Numbered from the stretch's first letter, positions 12,065 through 24,124 are shown. The stretch is DNA of 64,000 nt from Cacajao melanocephalus (GCA_963573385.1 CAUYLG010026896.1:1-64000), one strand, 5' to 3'. Made by a program: numbers and translations. The notes: generated by a model not told the origin, from the letters alone.

Positions 12065-14899
12065 TTCCATTCCCGGTCCCCCAAATTCATGTCCTTCTTA
12101 CATTGGAAAATACAGTCGTCTCTCCCCAATAGTCTCCAAAAGTCTTAACTCATTTCATCATCAACTCAAAAGTCCAAAGTCTCATCTGAGACGCAAGACA
12201 AATTCTTTCCACCTATGAGCCTTTAAGACCAAAAACAAGTTGTTTACTCCCAATATATTAATACAATGGTGACACAGTCGTTGAGTGAATATTTCCATTC
12301 CAGAAGGGAGAAATTGGAAGCAACAGGCTCTATGCAAGTCTGACACCCAGCAGAGAAGATATTAAATCTGAAAGCATCAATATAATCTCCCTTGACTCCA
12401 TGTCCCACATCTGGGGTACACAGTTGTGTGGGCTGGGCTCACAGGGGCTTAGGCAGCCCTGCCTCTGTACCTGCTTGGCAAGGTGCAGCTGCTATTCTTA
12501 CTCTCACAGGTTGGAGTTGAGTAACTGTGGCTTTTCCAGGTTCAGGTGCAAGCGGCCAGGGGTTCTACCATTCTGGAGTCCGGAGGGTAGAGACCACATT
12601 CCCACTGCTCCACTAGGTAGTGCCCAGGTGGGGGCTCTGTGTGGGGACTCCAACCCCACATATTGCCGTGGAACTACCCTAGAAAAGGCTCACCATGGCA
12701 GGGGCTGCCTCTGCAGCAGACTTCTGCCTGGGCACCCAGGCTTTCTGACATATCCTCTGAAATCGAGGTGGAAACTGCCAAACCTCCACCACTCTTGCAT
12801 TCTGCATGCTTGCAGACAACGCCGTGTGGAAACTATCAGGGCTAGTAGTTTGCATGCTCTGAAGTGGTGGCCTGAGCTCCTATTTAGGGCCCTTCGAGTG
12901 GAGACAGGACTTGAGATGTCTAGGATAAGGGAAGCAGCACCCCAAGGCAGCACTGAGTAGCAGTGCCCCTGCCTGGTCCCTGAAACCAGTCTGTCCTCTT
13001 AGGCCTCTGGGCTTGCGATGGGAGGAGCAGCCCGGAAGATTTCTGAAGGGCCTTTGAGGCTTTTTTCCCCACTATCTTGGCTATTAGCACTTGCTTCCCT
13101 TTCAGTCATGCTAATCTCTCTAGCAAGTGGTTGCTGCTCATGCCTCTTGGACTCTTAACCTTTGGGTTCCTCTCCTGAAAATGTTCTTTCCTTCTCCACC
13201 ATGGGCAAGTCTGCAGATTTTCCAACTTTTTACACTTTACTTCCCTTTGAATTATAAGTCCCAACTTTTAGTCATTCCTTTGCTCCCTATCTGACCACAG
13301 ATTGGTAGAAGCAGCCTTGCCACCTCTTGAATGCTTTGCTGCATAGAAATTATTTTTCCTCCAGATACCCTAAGTCATCACTCTGAAGTTCAGCCTTCCA
13401 CAAAGCCCTAGGACACTGGCACAATGCAGCCAAGTTCTTTGCTAAGGTGTAACAAGGATGACCTTTGCTCCAGCTCCAAGTAAGTTCCCATTTTCATCTG
13501 AGACCTCATCAGAAACACAGCTTTCACTGCCCGTATTTCTATCAGCATTCTGGTCATAATCATTTAACCAGTCTCCAATATGCTCTGAGAAATAAAAATA
13601 AAATCCTAAGCCCTTCCCCCCACCCAGACGACTGAATGGACCCCCGCGTGGCCAAGGGGACCCCAAACAAACCATAAAACTGAGTCCCAGACCTGATGCG
13701 ATGGGAGGTCAGACATGCCTTGTTAGAGCCCCTCCCTTGGTAACCATCACTAAGCTTTCTTCTCTAAGGGCTAAATGGGACCAGCCCTTTTTTAAAATTT
13801 TTTTATTTTACTTTAAGTTCTGGGATACATGTGCTGAACATGCAGGTTTGTTACATACGTATACATGTGCCATGGTGGTTTGCTGCTCCTATCAGTCCAT
13901 CAACTAGGTTTCGGGATATTTATCCTAATGCTCTCCCTCCCCTTCCCCCTCCTCACCTGCCGATAGGCCCCAGTGTGTGATGCTACCCTCCCTGTGTCCC
14001 TGTGTTCTCATTGTTCAACTCCTGCTTGAGAGTGAGAACATGTGGTGTTTGATTTTCTGTTCCTGTGTTGGTTTGCTGAGGATGATGGTTTCCAGCTTCA
14101 TCTATGTCCCTGTAAAGGACATGAACTCATTCCTTTTTATGGCTGCATAGTATTTGATGGTATATATGTGCCACATTTTCTTTGTTCAGTCTATCATTGA
14201 TGGGTATTTGGGTTGGAACCGGCCTTTTCGAAAGACTCACCTCACCACTGATTTCAACCAACCACCTCATGCTGGCCATCCCTTTTGCAGTTTCAACAAA
14301 ACAACCAACCAGTGTTCCTTCCTAGTAAGAGACCACCAACCACTGAGAGGTTCTGGTCAATCTAGGGAGGCTGCACACTGACTCAGGGTTTTTGTGTCTT
14401 CTGCTTCATCTTTTGATGAAGAGGCCCAAAAACTCCCCCCTCACATCTTGCTAACACTACCATTTTTTGAACATGGGACCCCATGAAGGGGCTTGGAGGT
14501 CAACTGCACATGTGCATGTTTCTTCTTTCATAAATATTCGTGGCTCCTCCTGTAGCTTGCTGGATATATATTTGGCCACCTCATTCAGTATAAATCCTTG
14601 TTTTATTCTTCTGACACTCCAAGTGCCTGTTTCTGGCTTCTGGCCAGAGGCTATGCTTCCCAGTCATTCAGAATGGCCACCCTGCAGGCTGAAACCATTT
14701 ACAAGAAATATAGCTCTCCCTTCCACATGTATGAACCTCATCATCCTTTGGTTGACGGTTCCAAATTTTCCCTCATCTTCCTGTCTTCTTCTAAGCCCTC
14801 CAAATTCTTCCAATATCTATCAATTTACTCATTTCCAAAGCTGCTTCCACATCTTCAGCTATCTTTATAGCAAAGCCCCGCTCCTCAGTACCAATTTTC
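12065..14899 (-). mobile_element. MST/THE1-type internal region, antisense, with L1 insertion
   Basis: The internal sequence of the MaLR provirus lies between the two LTRs. It has no intact gag-like frame on the minus strand; plus-strand frames such as 12400-12960 run against its coding direction and are shadows. Sequence just left of the second LTR (CAGTACCAATTTTC) is where the primer-binding site would be. An L1P fragment is inserted at about 13790-14215. Confidence 0.85.
13790..14215 (-). mobile_element. L1P 3' end, antisense, inserted in the MaLR
   Basis: T-rich start (A-tail complement) followed by TTTAAGTTCTGGGATACATG and further primate L1 3'-end sequence to GGGTATTTGGGTTGG. Flanking GACCAGCCCTTTT and GAACCGGCCTTTT form a likely, diverged target duplication. 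Sequence type resembles L1PB-age copies. Confidence 0.88.
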
Positions 14900-15306
14900 T
14901 GTGTTTGTCCATTTTGCATTGCTACAAATGAAATACCTGAGGCTGGGTAATTGATCAAGAAAAGAGGTTTATTTTGGCTCATGGTATGGCAGGCTGTATG
15001 GGAAGCATAGTGTTGGCATCTGTTTCTGGTGAGGGCTTCAAGAAGCTTCCACTCATGACGGATAGCAAGGGGAGCAGGTATATCACACAGTGAAAGGGGG
15101 AGCAAGAGAGAAAGTGGGGGAGATGCCAGGCTCTTTAAACAACCAGCTTTCCAGCAAACTAGTAGAGTGAGCACTCATTCATTCCTGTGAGCAGGACACC
15201 AAGCCCCCTGTCATGACCCAAAGTTCTCCCACTAGACCCCATCCCCAAAACTGGGGATCAAATTCTCACATGAGATTTGGAGGGGACAAATGTCCCAACC
15301 ATGTTA
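14900..15306 (-). mobile_element. MST-type MaLR 5' LTR, antisense provirus
   Basis: Starts TGTGTTTGTCCATTTTGC and parallels the LTR at 11653-12064 across its whole length with many substitutions. It ends CCATGTTA, followed by GCCAG (target duplication partner of ACCAG). With the first LTR this defines a full provirus of about 3.65 kb. Confidence 0.9.
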
Positions 15307-15316
15307 GCCAGCATCT

Positions 15317-15413
15317 CAGCTCCAGATAATACCAGACTGCTAGAGGAAGGAACACTGTGGGGTCTCCATGCTAGCTGCTTTCCATTGACATTTTCCTCTG
15401 AACCTAGAAACAA
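15317..15413 (+). repeat. 97-bp block repeated at 7294-7394, copy 2
   Basis: Near-copy of 7294-7394, located 10 bp after the MaLR 5' LTR and target site. No repeat family recognised. Confidence 0.7.
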
Positions 15414-15705
15414 CCAAAAATAACTTGGTGAATGTACTGAAGTTATTTACCATTTACAGAGACTGCAATGTCGCAAAAAAAGGCAGGGCTTAACAGGAGG
15501 TGTAGCTTAATGATCCTGGAGGATTTGGTTTCAATGTACTATATTTCTAATATCTTTCCAGAATCATCTGTCCCAAAACAGAAACCATCTTGTTTCCTGG
15601 GCATGCTATGAGAACAGGAAAAGCACTAAATTTTTCCTCAAAAAATAATTGCAAAATCCACATGAACGAAATACATTTTTAAGAACTGAACTAAGAAACA
15701 AAAAT
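15414..15705. other. Unique AT-rich sequence
   Basis: No repeat, gene or regulatory motif recognised. Confidence 0.5.
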
Positions 15706-15895
15706 AGCTAATATTTGAGGCCAAGCACTGTTCAGAATATTGTACCTATCATTCGATCTTCACAATAACCTGAGGAGGGAGACAGTATTTCTATCCCCAT
15801 TTTGCAGATGAGGGAACTAAGGAACAGAAGAACCAAGGAGCTTGCCCAAGGTCACACTTAAGAGGCAAAATAGAGACCCCATCCCAGAGGAAGCC
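15706..15895 (-). mobile_element. MIR SINE, antisense
   Basis: The minus-strand MIR core is visible: GGCCAAGCACTGTTC, CTATCCCCATTTTGCAGATG, and GCTTGCCCAAGGTCACAC near 15840. Ancient mammalian SINE. Confidence 0.85.
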
Positions 15896-16075
15896 CTCCA
15901 TGGTCTATGCCCTTAATCAAAAGAATAGGTCCAACAATGATGACTTCACTTCCTAAGTGAATCCATAGGTTTAAGGTAGTAACAGGCTATGTTATAGCTA
16001 TGTTAACAAATCATATTGAAATTCTTCTAGAAAAATAGTCAATTCAATCTATCACATAACTTTAAAAGAATGATG

Positions 16076-16250
16076 GGCCAGGCACTGTGGGTGGCTCACG
16101 CTTGTAGTCCCAGTACTTTGGGAGCCCAAAGCGGGAGGAGCGCTTAAGCCCAGGAGTTTGAGGCTGCAGTGAGTTACGATCACGCCACTGCACTCCAGCC
16201 TGGGTGACAAAGCAAGACCCTGTCTCCAAAAATAATAATAATAATAATAA
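16076..16250 (+). mobile_element. Monomeric Alu (FLAM-like) with (AAT)n tail
   Basis: One Alu monomer runs from GGCCAGGCACTGTGG to AAGACCCTGTCTCC, with the second monomer absent, ending in about seven AAT units. The size and absence of a mid A-rich linker fit a free left Alu monomer rather than a deleted dimer. Confidence 0.75.
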
Positions 16251-16368
16251 TGTCACACCACATTTTTAGACACAAACACATTGCTTAGCAGTCATTATCA
16301 AACACCTGTGCTAACTAGGTCAGAAACTAAACCCTAACTGGTAGTTTAGAACAGAAACCTAAAAATTG

Positions 16369-16731
16369 TGCTATAGACTGAATGTCCGTGCCTTCCCAAA
16401 ATTCGTACATTGAAACTTGGTCCCCAATGTTATGGTATTAGGATGTGGGGGACTTTGGGAGGTGATTAGGTCATGAAGGCAGAGCCCTCATGAATGGGAT
16501 TAGTGCCCTTATATGAGGAACCCCAGAGAGCTCCCTCACCCTTTCCCCATCTTGTGAGGATACAAGAAGTTGGCAGTCTGAAACCTGGAAGAGGGCCCTC
16601 ACCAGAACCCACTCATGCTGGCGCCCTGAGCTCAGACTCACAGCCTTGAGAACTGGGAGAAAGAAAGCTCTGTGGATTTTAAGCTACTTGATCTATGGTA
16701 TTTGTTAGAGCAGCCTCAGTTGACTAAGACA
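16369..16731 (+). mobile_element. MLT1 solo LTR (MaLR)
   Basis: Begins TGCTATAGACTGAATGTCCG and ends AGTTGACTAAGACA, with GGGAGGTGATTAGGTCATGA and CATGAATGGGATTAGTGCCC inside. Flanked by AATTG and AATGG, a likely 5-bp target duplication with one change. The subfamily looks like MLT1C. Confidence 0.85.
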
Positions 16732-18960
16732 AATGGATTCAATTTAGGCATAAGTTCTTGGTTTCCAGAAAACGAAAAGTAACTTGATAATGCAATGCTG
16801 TCCGCTGGGATTTTTCAGCCAGGACCTCTCCAGCTCCCAGCAATGCTGGACCGACTATGTATTTCTAGGGACTCTCCTTGCTGCAAGGCTTTCTATGCTC
16901 AGTTTAGTCTTCACTCCTCTCACAATGACACAGAGAGGTTGCCAGGGTCTCTCTAAGATGCACAAACCTGGCCCAATACAGATGAGCTCATCAGGAGCTC
17001 AGGGGCTTCTTCTTCCCCAGACTCCCCAGGAACCATGAGCTCCTAGGATAGGCTCCCCAGAGCATCTCCCTTCTCATTCACCAGGAAGGAGGTCTTAAAG
17101 GCTGCTCCCCCAGCCTTCTTTCAGGCCCAAAGGCTTACCTTTTGCCTCTGCCTCCATTTCTGCTAGGTTCTCTTATTCCAGTCTGTACATATCAGAAGTC
17201 GTCAGGAGCCTCAAGAGAAGAAGATAGAGCCATGGTGGGTCATTTTATATTTTCCAGACAAACACTGAATTCCTAAAAGAAAATCTCAGCTTACAGCCTT
17301 CCTGCCCCCGGGAACTCCTAGCAGGAGAGCCCAGATCCCGTCAAAGTGCATGGCTGCTTCTGCCCAGCCTTCTGCCCAGAGAATGAAGAGGCATTAAAGC
17401 CCCACCTGGCCCCAGATCCACATCCTGTCCAGCCACTCAACAGCTGGCGGGCTCCCCTTTTTTATGATGCCCTTTCTGCTGTGCCCTAGGGGGCTCACCT
17501 CTTGCAGCCTTGATGGTGCAACTCTTGCCAGGTCCCAGAAGGAACGAGCTGGAAACCCCGTGAAGGCGGCAGCTGCTGTGCTTCTAAACTGACTCTTCTT
17601 TGCAGTGGCAGGTGCCCTGCTTCCTTGTCTGCAGCTGTGGGTTTAGACAAAGTGCATTATTAGGCTTCTTTCTTCCCCAGGGCCAGCAGGGTTTTAGCAT
17701 GATCCACTTAGGGGTCATTTCCACAAAAGAAATGTCCTCAGGCTGATAAATTCACCCATTCTTCCTTGATACAGGGTCTCTTCAGAAACATAACAGCCTA
17801 GGTTTCTTCCTCTTTCCCACCCAGCCTGCTCACTCACCTCCTCACACTGCCATCCCCAACCCCAGCACCGCCACCAGAACACCCATCCTCAGCTTCCACT
17901 GAGCCCCTGGCTACTTCAGCGTGTTCTCCCCACGTTTGTGCCCACATACATCTTCCTACAAGTTCCCCCCACCTCCCCACCACCACTTCAGAGGCTGAAG
18001 CTCTGCCTCACTCAGAGAACATTAGCTATTGATCAGGAATACTGTGCAAAAGACTTCACTTAATTGGAAAAGTATTCACTCCTGGTGGTCCTCAATGCCC
18101 CCAGGCCCTCGGCCATAGGACATAGCTCTCACCTGGATGGTAGACACCCTGCTTCACTTCTCACTCTTCGCCCCTGGAAGCCAGGGCTCCTTTCCCATCC
18201 ATCGGCTGTTGGGGGTGAAAGGAGACTCTGTAGTACTATACTGAGGTGACGTTTCCACCAGCAACCATCTGCTTGGGTCCCTCGTAATTCTCCACCAGAG
18301 ACTGCGCCATCTCAGAGTTCTGAGGAATTCACTTTCCAGGCAAGAAGGTCTTGGGTCCTTGGGTCCTTGATTCCTAACAGGGTTTTGGTCAGAAGATGTA
18401 TTCTTGGCAGCTGCCAGCTCTTTGTCCAGTGAGAAGGGGGAAGGACTGTGCAGCTACACAAAATGAAGTATCTTGGAAAAGGTGCCCTTACGGATGAGAC
18501 GCAACACCCCCAGGCATTCTCCCTCCTCATCGTGGGTTGCTCTTTGCAAGGAAAGTCTCATGCAGTAGGTTTCCTGTGCCTTCCTGTCTGGACCTGACCT
18601 TGACAGGAGACCTCTTCTGGTGCCTCCTGGACCACCTGCTGCCTTACACCTGGGCTCCATACGAGAATCAGCAGCATCCACTCAGAGGACACTGGGCAGC
18701 TGAAACCTTTGTTTTTTGCTGGGGCCAGTCCTCGTCCAGTAGGGTATCCAAGCACCCAGAGCAGCTGCCCAGGCAGCAGATGTCACTGTCCGTTGCAAAC
18801 CAGTTGGGTAAGACTCACACTTTAGCTTCCCTACATGGACTTTGCTTTGGGAGAAATTCCAGGATTTCAAACTCTCAGGGCCATGGTCACTGAGCTCAGT
18901 GTCTCCAGTAGGATACACCCAGCAGCTGCACCTCTAAGAGCTTGTGCTTCGGCCAGAACA
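16732..18960. other. Unique, fairly GC-rich sequence, no gene recognised
   Basis: Many short open frames overlap on both strands (18454-18918 minus, 18537-18893 plus), none with recognisable motifs. A small direct repeat (CTTGGGTC twice) lies near 18352. Nothing supports a specific function. Confidence 0.5.
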
Positions 18961-18976
18961 ATAAGCTCCTACTAGA

Positions 18977-19006
18977 CGCGTCAAATCCCTTCTCTGATTT
19001 GACGCG
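18977..19006. repeat. Perfect 11-bp inverted repeat with 8-nt loop
   Basis: CGCGTCAAATC and GATTTGACGCG are exact reverse complements separated by CCTTCTCT. Four CpG dinucleotides sit in the arms, unusual in this CpG-poor region. No known element explains it. Confidence 0.9.
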
Positions 19007-19075
19007 ATGGTCACTGTCCCCTCAGTCTGGCCCCTAGCATCTCAGTCAGTGGGAACGCCAGGAAGCACGATGTAG

Positions 19076-19284
19076 AAGGAAGAACTGGAGGGAGGGAAAG
19101 GAAGCCACCAGCCTCCTGCTGAGTCTTGATTAGGGCTCCTGGACAGGCCTTCCAGGATCAAAAGGAGAAAACGGATTCTCCTCCTCCCATGGAGAAAACT
19201 GTTGGAATTCACATAAACCCTCTGAGCCCAGGCTTCCTCAGGTATACAGTGAGGACCCTGGACTCCAGGATCTCTGAGTGCTTC
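19076..19284 (+). repeat. Diverged duplicate block, copy 1 (partner 55865-56060)
   Basis: The core, starting CCTCCCATGGAGAAAA, aligns without gaps to the partner over about 105 bp with roughly 73% identity by hand. The upstream part (AAGGAAGAACTG and onward) also corresponds but with gaps. It directly precedes an MLT1 LTR. In both copies the same plus-strand frame stays open, giving similar short peptides. Confidence 0.7.
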
Positions 19285-19288
19285 TCTC

Positions 19289-19789
19289 TGATAGACAGAA
19301 CAATGCCCCCCGCAAAGATGCCCATGCCCTACTCCCCAGAACTTGTGAATATGTCACGTTGTTTGGCAAAGGGGGAATTAACATGGCAGGTGGAATTTAG
19401 ATTGCTAATAGGCTAACCCTAAGACAGGGAGATTAGCCTCGATTATCAGGGTGAGCTCACTGTAATCACAGGGGCCCCTATAAGTGACAGAGAGAGGCAG
19501 GAGATGTAGTGGCAGGATCAGAGACAATTTTGAAGAAGCTGGCTTTGAAGATGGAGGAAGAGGCCATGAGCTGAAGGATGCAGGTGGCCTCTAGAAATGA
19601 GAAAAGGCAAGAAAATGGTCCTGCTGTAGAGCCTGCTGAGGAGCACAACCTCGCCAACACTTTTATTTTAGCCCAGTAAGATGCAGTTTGAACCTCTGTC
19701 TTCCAGAACTGTGAGATAATAAATCTGTACTGTTTTAACCTGTTTATCTTGTGGCTAATTTGTAACAGCAGCCATAGGAAAGTAGTTCA
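19289..19789 (+). mobile_element. MLT1-like solo LTR (MaLR)
   Basis: Contains CCCCAGAACTTGTGAATATG, GGCTTTGAAGATGGAGGAAG, TTTTAGCCCAGTAAGA and a terminal CCATAGGAAAGTAGTTCA. Flanks CTCTC (19284-19288) and CCCTC (19790-19794) are a likely 5-bp target duplication. Confidence 0.8.
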
Positions 19790-22140
19790 CCCTCATCCCT
19801 CACATCCACGCCACATCTCCCTCTTCTCACCGGCATTCCATCTTCTCCGCCTCCCATCACAGAGCTCCAGGTACCACCATGGCTACGGAGTCTGCGCTAC
19901 AGCCTCACTGCAAATATTTGTATGCTCAGAAGAAAAACACAAGTATAATGGCCTGTATTTACAGAGGACCTTACTGCTTTTAAATTGTTGTCACACAAAA
20001 ACAAAACAATTTTGTCAGTGTGTTACATGCCAGTTCCTGAGCTGGTCTCTGTAAGTGCAAAGACACATGGATGTCATTGGTTCTGTCCAGGACTTCGCTT
20101 GGAAAAAGAAAGCCGGGAGACACTGCCTAGAATCCTTGATGCCTCCAAAGTTAGACTGGAGTTGGATGAACCCAGCCTCTCTCTGTGGAAACAGCAAACC
20201 GCTAGAAGAGTGACATCAATCAGCCACAACTGCTTCAGCCTCATAATATTGGAGCAATGATGTCAGACGTGACACGGAGACTGCCTGGGTGTATGTGGCT
20301 CATTTTTTTTTTTAATCTAGTGAAAAATTCCAAGTCACAGCCATGACACTGACCCATCAAAAGATCCTTTCATGTTTTGCTTTCTGTTAAATGCTCTTTG
20401 TGCTTTTCTTTTGCTAGAGGTGGATGGAAAATTCTAGTAATAAGGAGTGCTAGAGAGAATTACTGCTTAAGAGCAGGATCTTCAAGAATACATCCTTTGC
20501 TTCCTATCTCCTCTCCCCTTCCTAATTCCCAAAGACATTTCAAACTCACGGATATTCTTTACGTAGATGAGTGGGACAAACTCAAACTTGAGAGTTGAAC
20601 CTTTTTTTCTTTCTTTTCAGAACATGAAGAATTGCCATTAGGACCTGGAAACAAATATGGTGCATGGAAGGCTTACTGACAAAGGAACCTGAACTGAATT
20701 CCTCCTCTAGGGCTGAATAGTGACTGCTGAAATGGCCAGACTGGCAACAGAGTAGGAGGTAAACTGGCATTCCTATTAGATGGAATGTCCAAGAAACTGT
20801 AATTTTTTAATGGGGTTGAAGATTGCCTGCCTCTGTAAGAAGATAAGTATTTTCCTTCCCTAGCCAGGTGAGACCACACATTTAGAGTTATAAGACGGAT
20901 TGACAAGATCAGAACTACAATTATGACTTATCCACAAACTGTCGCAAAGGCAGACAATCTTTTCCGGATGCTTTCTTTAGCCTGAGTTTCTGAACCTACT
21001 ATCTAAAGGAATACTGCCAAGATGCAGCAGCAAAAAAAAAAAGAAAAAGAAAAAGGCTCTGGTGGCTTCAAAGATTTTGACATTGGAAACCTGTCCCAGT
21101 ACCTGAAACACACAAAATCATGTGTCAGTGAGCTCAGCCTGGAGCCCACACCTTGGCCATCTGCCCAGAATTCTCACCCCGGTTCTCTAAAACTCTACTC
21201 TTTCTTCTTGGGTGGACTATTTTTTGATCCCAAAGGGCAATATCAATGAGGCTGTGATGCAGCTGAGACATAGATAAAAAGGACAGAGTACACAACACAA
21301 GAAGGTTTAGAGGAAACCTGCTTCCAGATGGAAGAACTAAGCTCCTCATGTGTCCCCACAGAGATGCGACATTTTAGAAGAAAGCTTGCAGACCCAGCTG
21401 CCAATGGTCAATCACTGCCACATGGGAGGAGCTGGCAAAAGACGCTACTAGCAATTATGGGAATAAAAACTGCCTTGTTACTTTAAAGTTTTCGGAGCAT
21501 CTGTTAAAGCTGATAACGGAGGCCATTGACATTTATTCTGTTCATTGTACTCTGTCTCCTCTTTTACTTCCCTCCCAGTCCCTATGCTTTGCCGACTATG
21601 TTGTTCACCAATTGTCTCCCAAGATGGGAGCTGTGGTTCCCCACCACATGTATCTTTACAACTTTTCCTCCAGCACCTCTTGGCATCCAGCCTCAAGAAT
21701 TTCCTTCTCCTGCAGTGATTCTGCTAGTCCCCTCTTCCTTTGAAAGACCACTGCCCTTGACTCTCAACGCACCAACAATTTTCTCCTTTCCTCCCATTTC
21801 AGCTCAGCACAGGGCTCTCCATTGGCTTTAGGCATCACAGAGCTGCAGGCGTGGAGCAATTCGGTGTGCTCACACCAGCAGCGGCATGCAAAATCATTGA
21901 CCAAGAAAGCCACGTGTTCCAAACACCCTTGTCAAAACCAAGGACCCAAAGAAGTGTAGCACACAGGTTTGTCCCTGGGTAACATGTCGATGGAAAATGG
22001 AAATGACACCAGCAGAGGACAGCATGACTCCAGACAGAAGACTAGGACGCCATGTGGGCCAGGGTTGGTCTGCGGAGAGAGGTGAGGCCTTTGACGTGGT
22101 CTGGCTGGAAACGTTCTCATGAACAAGGAAAGATACATGA
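19790..22140. other. Unique sequence, no confirmed gene
   Basis: Apart from the exon-like segment at 20621-20758, nothing is recognised. Short open frames (21526-21831 plus, 21932-22324 minus) carry no motif. An A-rich stretch lies at 21031-21054. Confidence 0.5.
20621..20758 (+). other. Possible terminal or non-coding exon
   Basis: A strong 3' splice site pattern (17 of 18 pyrimidines, then CAG at 20618-20620) precedes a segment whose open frame runs about 19 codons to a TGA. GGAG followed by GTAAAC at 20759 could act as a donor. No coding homology is recognised; a lncRNA exon or chance match is equally possible. Confidence 0.2.
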
Positions 22141-22436
22141 CATGGGCGTTGGAGGAAAAGAGCATCTCGGAAACAGACAGAGGAGGCAGGAGATAAGAGC
22201 GTTCACAGCATGTTAAACAACATAGAAGACCTTTCCCACGTGATGGCAGGGAGTGTGTAGAAGAAACAGAGGAATGGGATGTAGCCAGATGATGGTTGAG
22301 TCTGGAAAGTTGAGCTGAAGACACGAGACTTTATTCTGTTGGCAGTGGGGCGTCATTGAAGGGCTTGAGAGCAGGGGTGGGGCGCTACAGCTGCCTGAGG
22401 TCTCAGAAAAATGGAGGAGTCTGAAGGCAGAGAGAT
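22141..22436 (-). mobile_element. Ancient interspersed repeat fragment, family unresolved
   Basis: The stretch TTTATTCTGTTGGCAGTGGG followed by CATTGAAGGGCTTGAGAGCA resembles the antisense of a very common old mammalian repeat (L2-like, or another old family) that I recall by this signature. Boundaries approximate. Confidence 0.45.
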
Positions 22437-22862
22437 TGCAATGGGCTAAATGGTAGCCCTGAAATAATTCATGTCCAGCCAGCACCTGAGAATGTAACCT
22501 TATTTGGAAATGGAGTCTTTGCTGATGCTCGCATTTAATATGCGGTCATGCTGGATTGGGGTAGGCTCTGAATCTGATGGCTGGTATCTTCCTAAGAGGA
22601 GAAGACATGCAAAGGAGAAAAGAAGGCTGTGTGATGGTGGAGGCAGAGATTGGAGCTGTGCGTCTAAAAGCCAAGGAGCAGCCGGGATTGCTGGCAGCCA
22701 CTGGAAACCTCCTTCACAGGCTCCAGCAGGGACCAACACTGCTGGCACCTTGGTTTCAAACTTACAGCCTCTCCAAAACCATGAGAGAATACATTTGTGT
22801 TGTTTTAAGCCACTGCGTTTGTGGTCGGCCATCTTTCACAGCAGCCCTAGGGAACCAACACA
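22437..22862 (+). mobile_element. MLT1 LTR (D/J-like, MaLR)
   Basis: Starts TGCAATGGGCTAAATGG, contains AGAATGTAACCTTATTTGGA and GGCAGAGATTGGAGCTGTGC, and ends GCAGCCCTAGGGAACCAACA. No target duplication is evident. Confidence 0.85.
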
Positions 22863-24124
22863 GGGCCTCATGAAGAATCCAGCTGTACTACAGGCTGGGG
22901 AAAGGTCACCCTGGCCCAAAACTAGGCCTTGGAGAAAACCACATTTGAAAGGAATGATCAACAGGAAATAATAGCTGGGGGACAAGCAAGCTGTAGGAAC
23001 AATGTATGACTCCAAATTCACAGAGGGTGGACCAGAACTGCCCATTTTGCTCTGGTGCCCACTGTCTAAAGTGAATGTCAAGGAAGCTCATGTCCCTTGA
23101 AGGTGCTCCTGAGGGGTCAGGGCTACGTTTGCATTCCCAATCTTGAGAGTCAGACTGGAAACAATCCAGGGAGACTGTCAACCCTCACCCCAAGACACGT
23201 GACTGCATATTGGAAGTCAAATTATCTTATTTCTCCTTTTTGTCCTACATTCTTTAAGGAAGAAACGAAGTCGTCTAGAGACTTGCCCAGTGTCTGCAGT
23301 AGTGCAGAAAAGCCAAAATGAAGGAGTTGCCCCTTGAGGCGGACGTGGTAAAAGCAGGGATTGTCTAGAGAAACCTGAAGGGTAGGTGAATGTTGAGGGA
23401 ATATCTGGCTCTTCCTAATGTCCAGGTTCACCCTTCAGTGCAAACGTTCTGAGATCTGGGAGTTCATGAATAAAGGAGCCCTCGCTGTCCCTTGCCCCAC
23501 TCTCAGCTGGGTACATGAAAGCAGTCTTTATTCTCCCTTCCCCAAGCAGCAACTACAGAGCCCAGCACCAGAGAACACCAGGACACAGGCTCCTACCCCG
23601 AGCCTGTGCACGGGGCACACTCTAGAGAGAGGAGCATTTCCATCACCCAAGAGTGTTCACCACCAGCACCCCCAGCCCTATTCCAGGGACCCCTTTTAGT
23701 ACACCACTAAGTTGTCAGAAAAAGAACACCACAGTCTTTTTCAGGGGGAAAAACAAAAATCCTGCCTGTGTACCAATTGTCCCTGGACCTCAGGCTGTGG
23801 TTATTTTGTGGCATTCATGCTTCTCATGGCCTGGGGTCCTCCCGCTTCCACCTGGGGGTTTCTGAAAAGTGAAGAATCCTGTCCCCGGGCTGGGCACCCA
23901 CTGGCAATGTTGCCACCTCATACCACACTGGACTGTCTCCTCCTCTGCCCCTCTCACAGGTCAGCCCTCCCCAGGGACTCAGAGCTGCCCTCCCTGAAGC
24001 CATCACCTACTCTCCTATTTTTCCCCAAGGTGCTACTTGCACCCTTTAAGTTCAGTTTAAGTGCAGTTCACAATGAGGGTCAGGGGCCTCCCATGCACCT
24101 TTTACCCACTAAGTTGGCACCGTT
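22863..24124. other. Unique sequence, no gene recognised
   Basis: A 175-codon plus frame at 23712-24239 runs into L1 sequence and has no domain; it is probably chance. Other frames overlap it. Confidence 0.5.

Noticed and set aside
12400..12960. 186-codon plus-strand open frame
   Set aside because: It lies in the internal region of an antisense MaLR provirus and runs against its coding strand; no domain.
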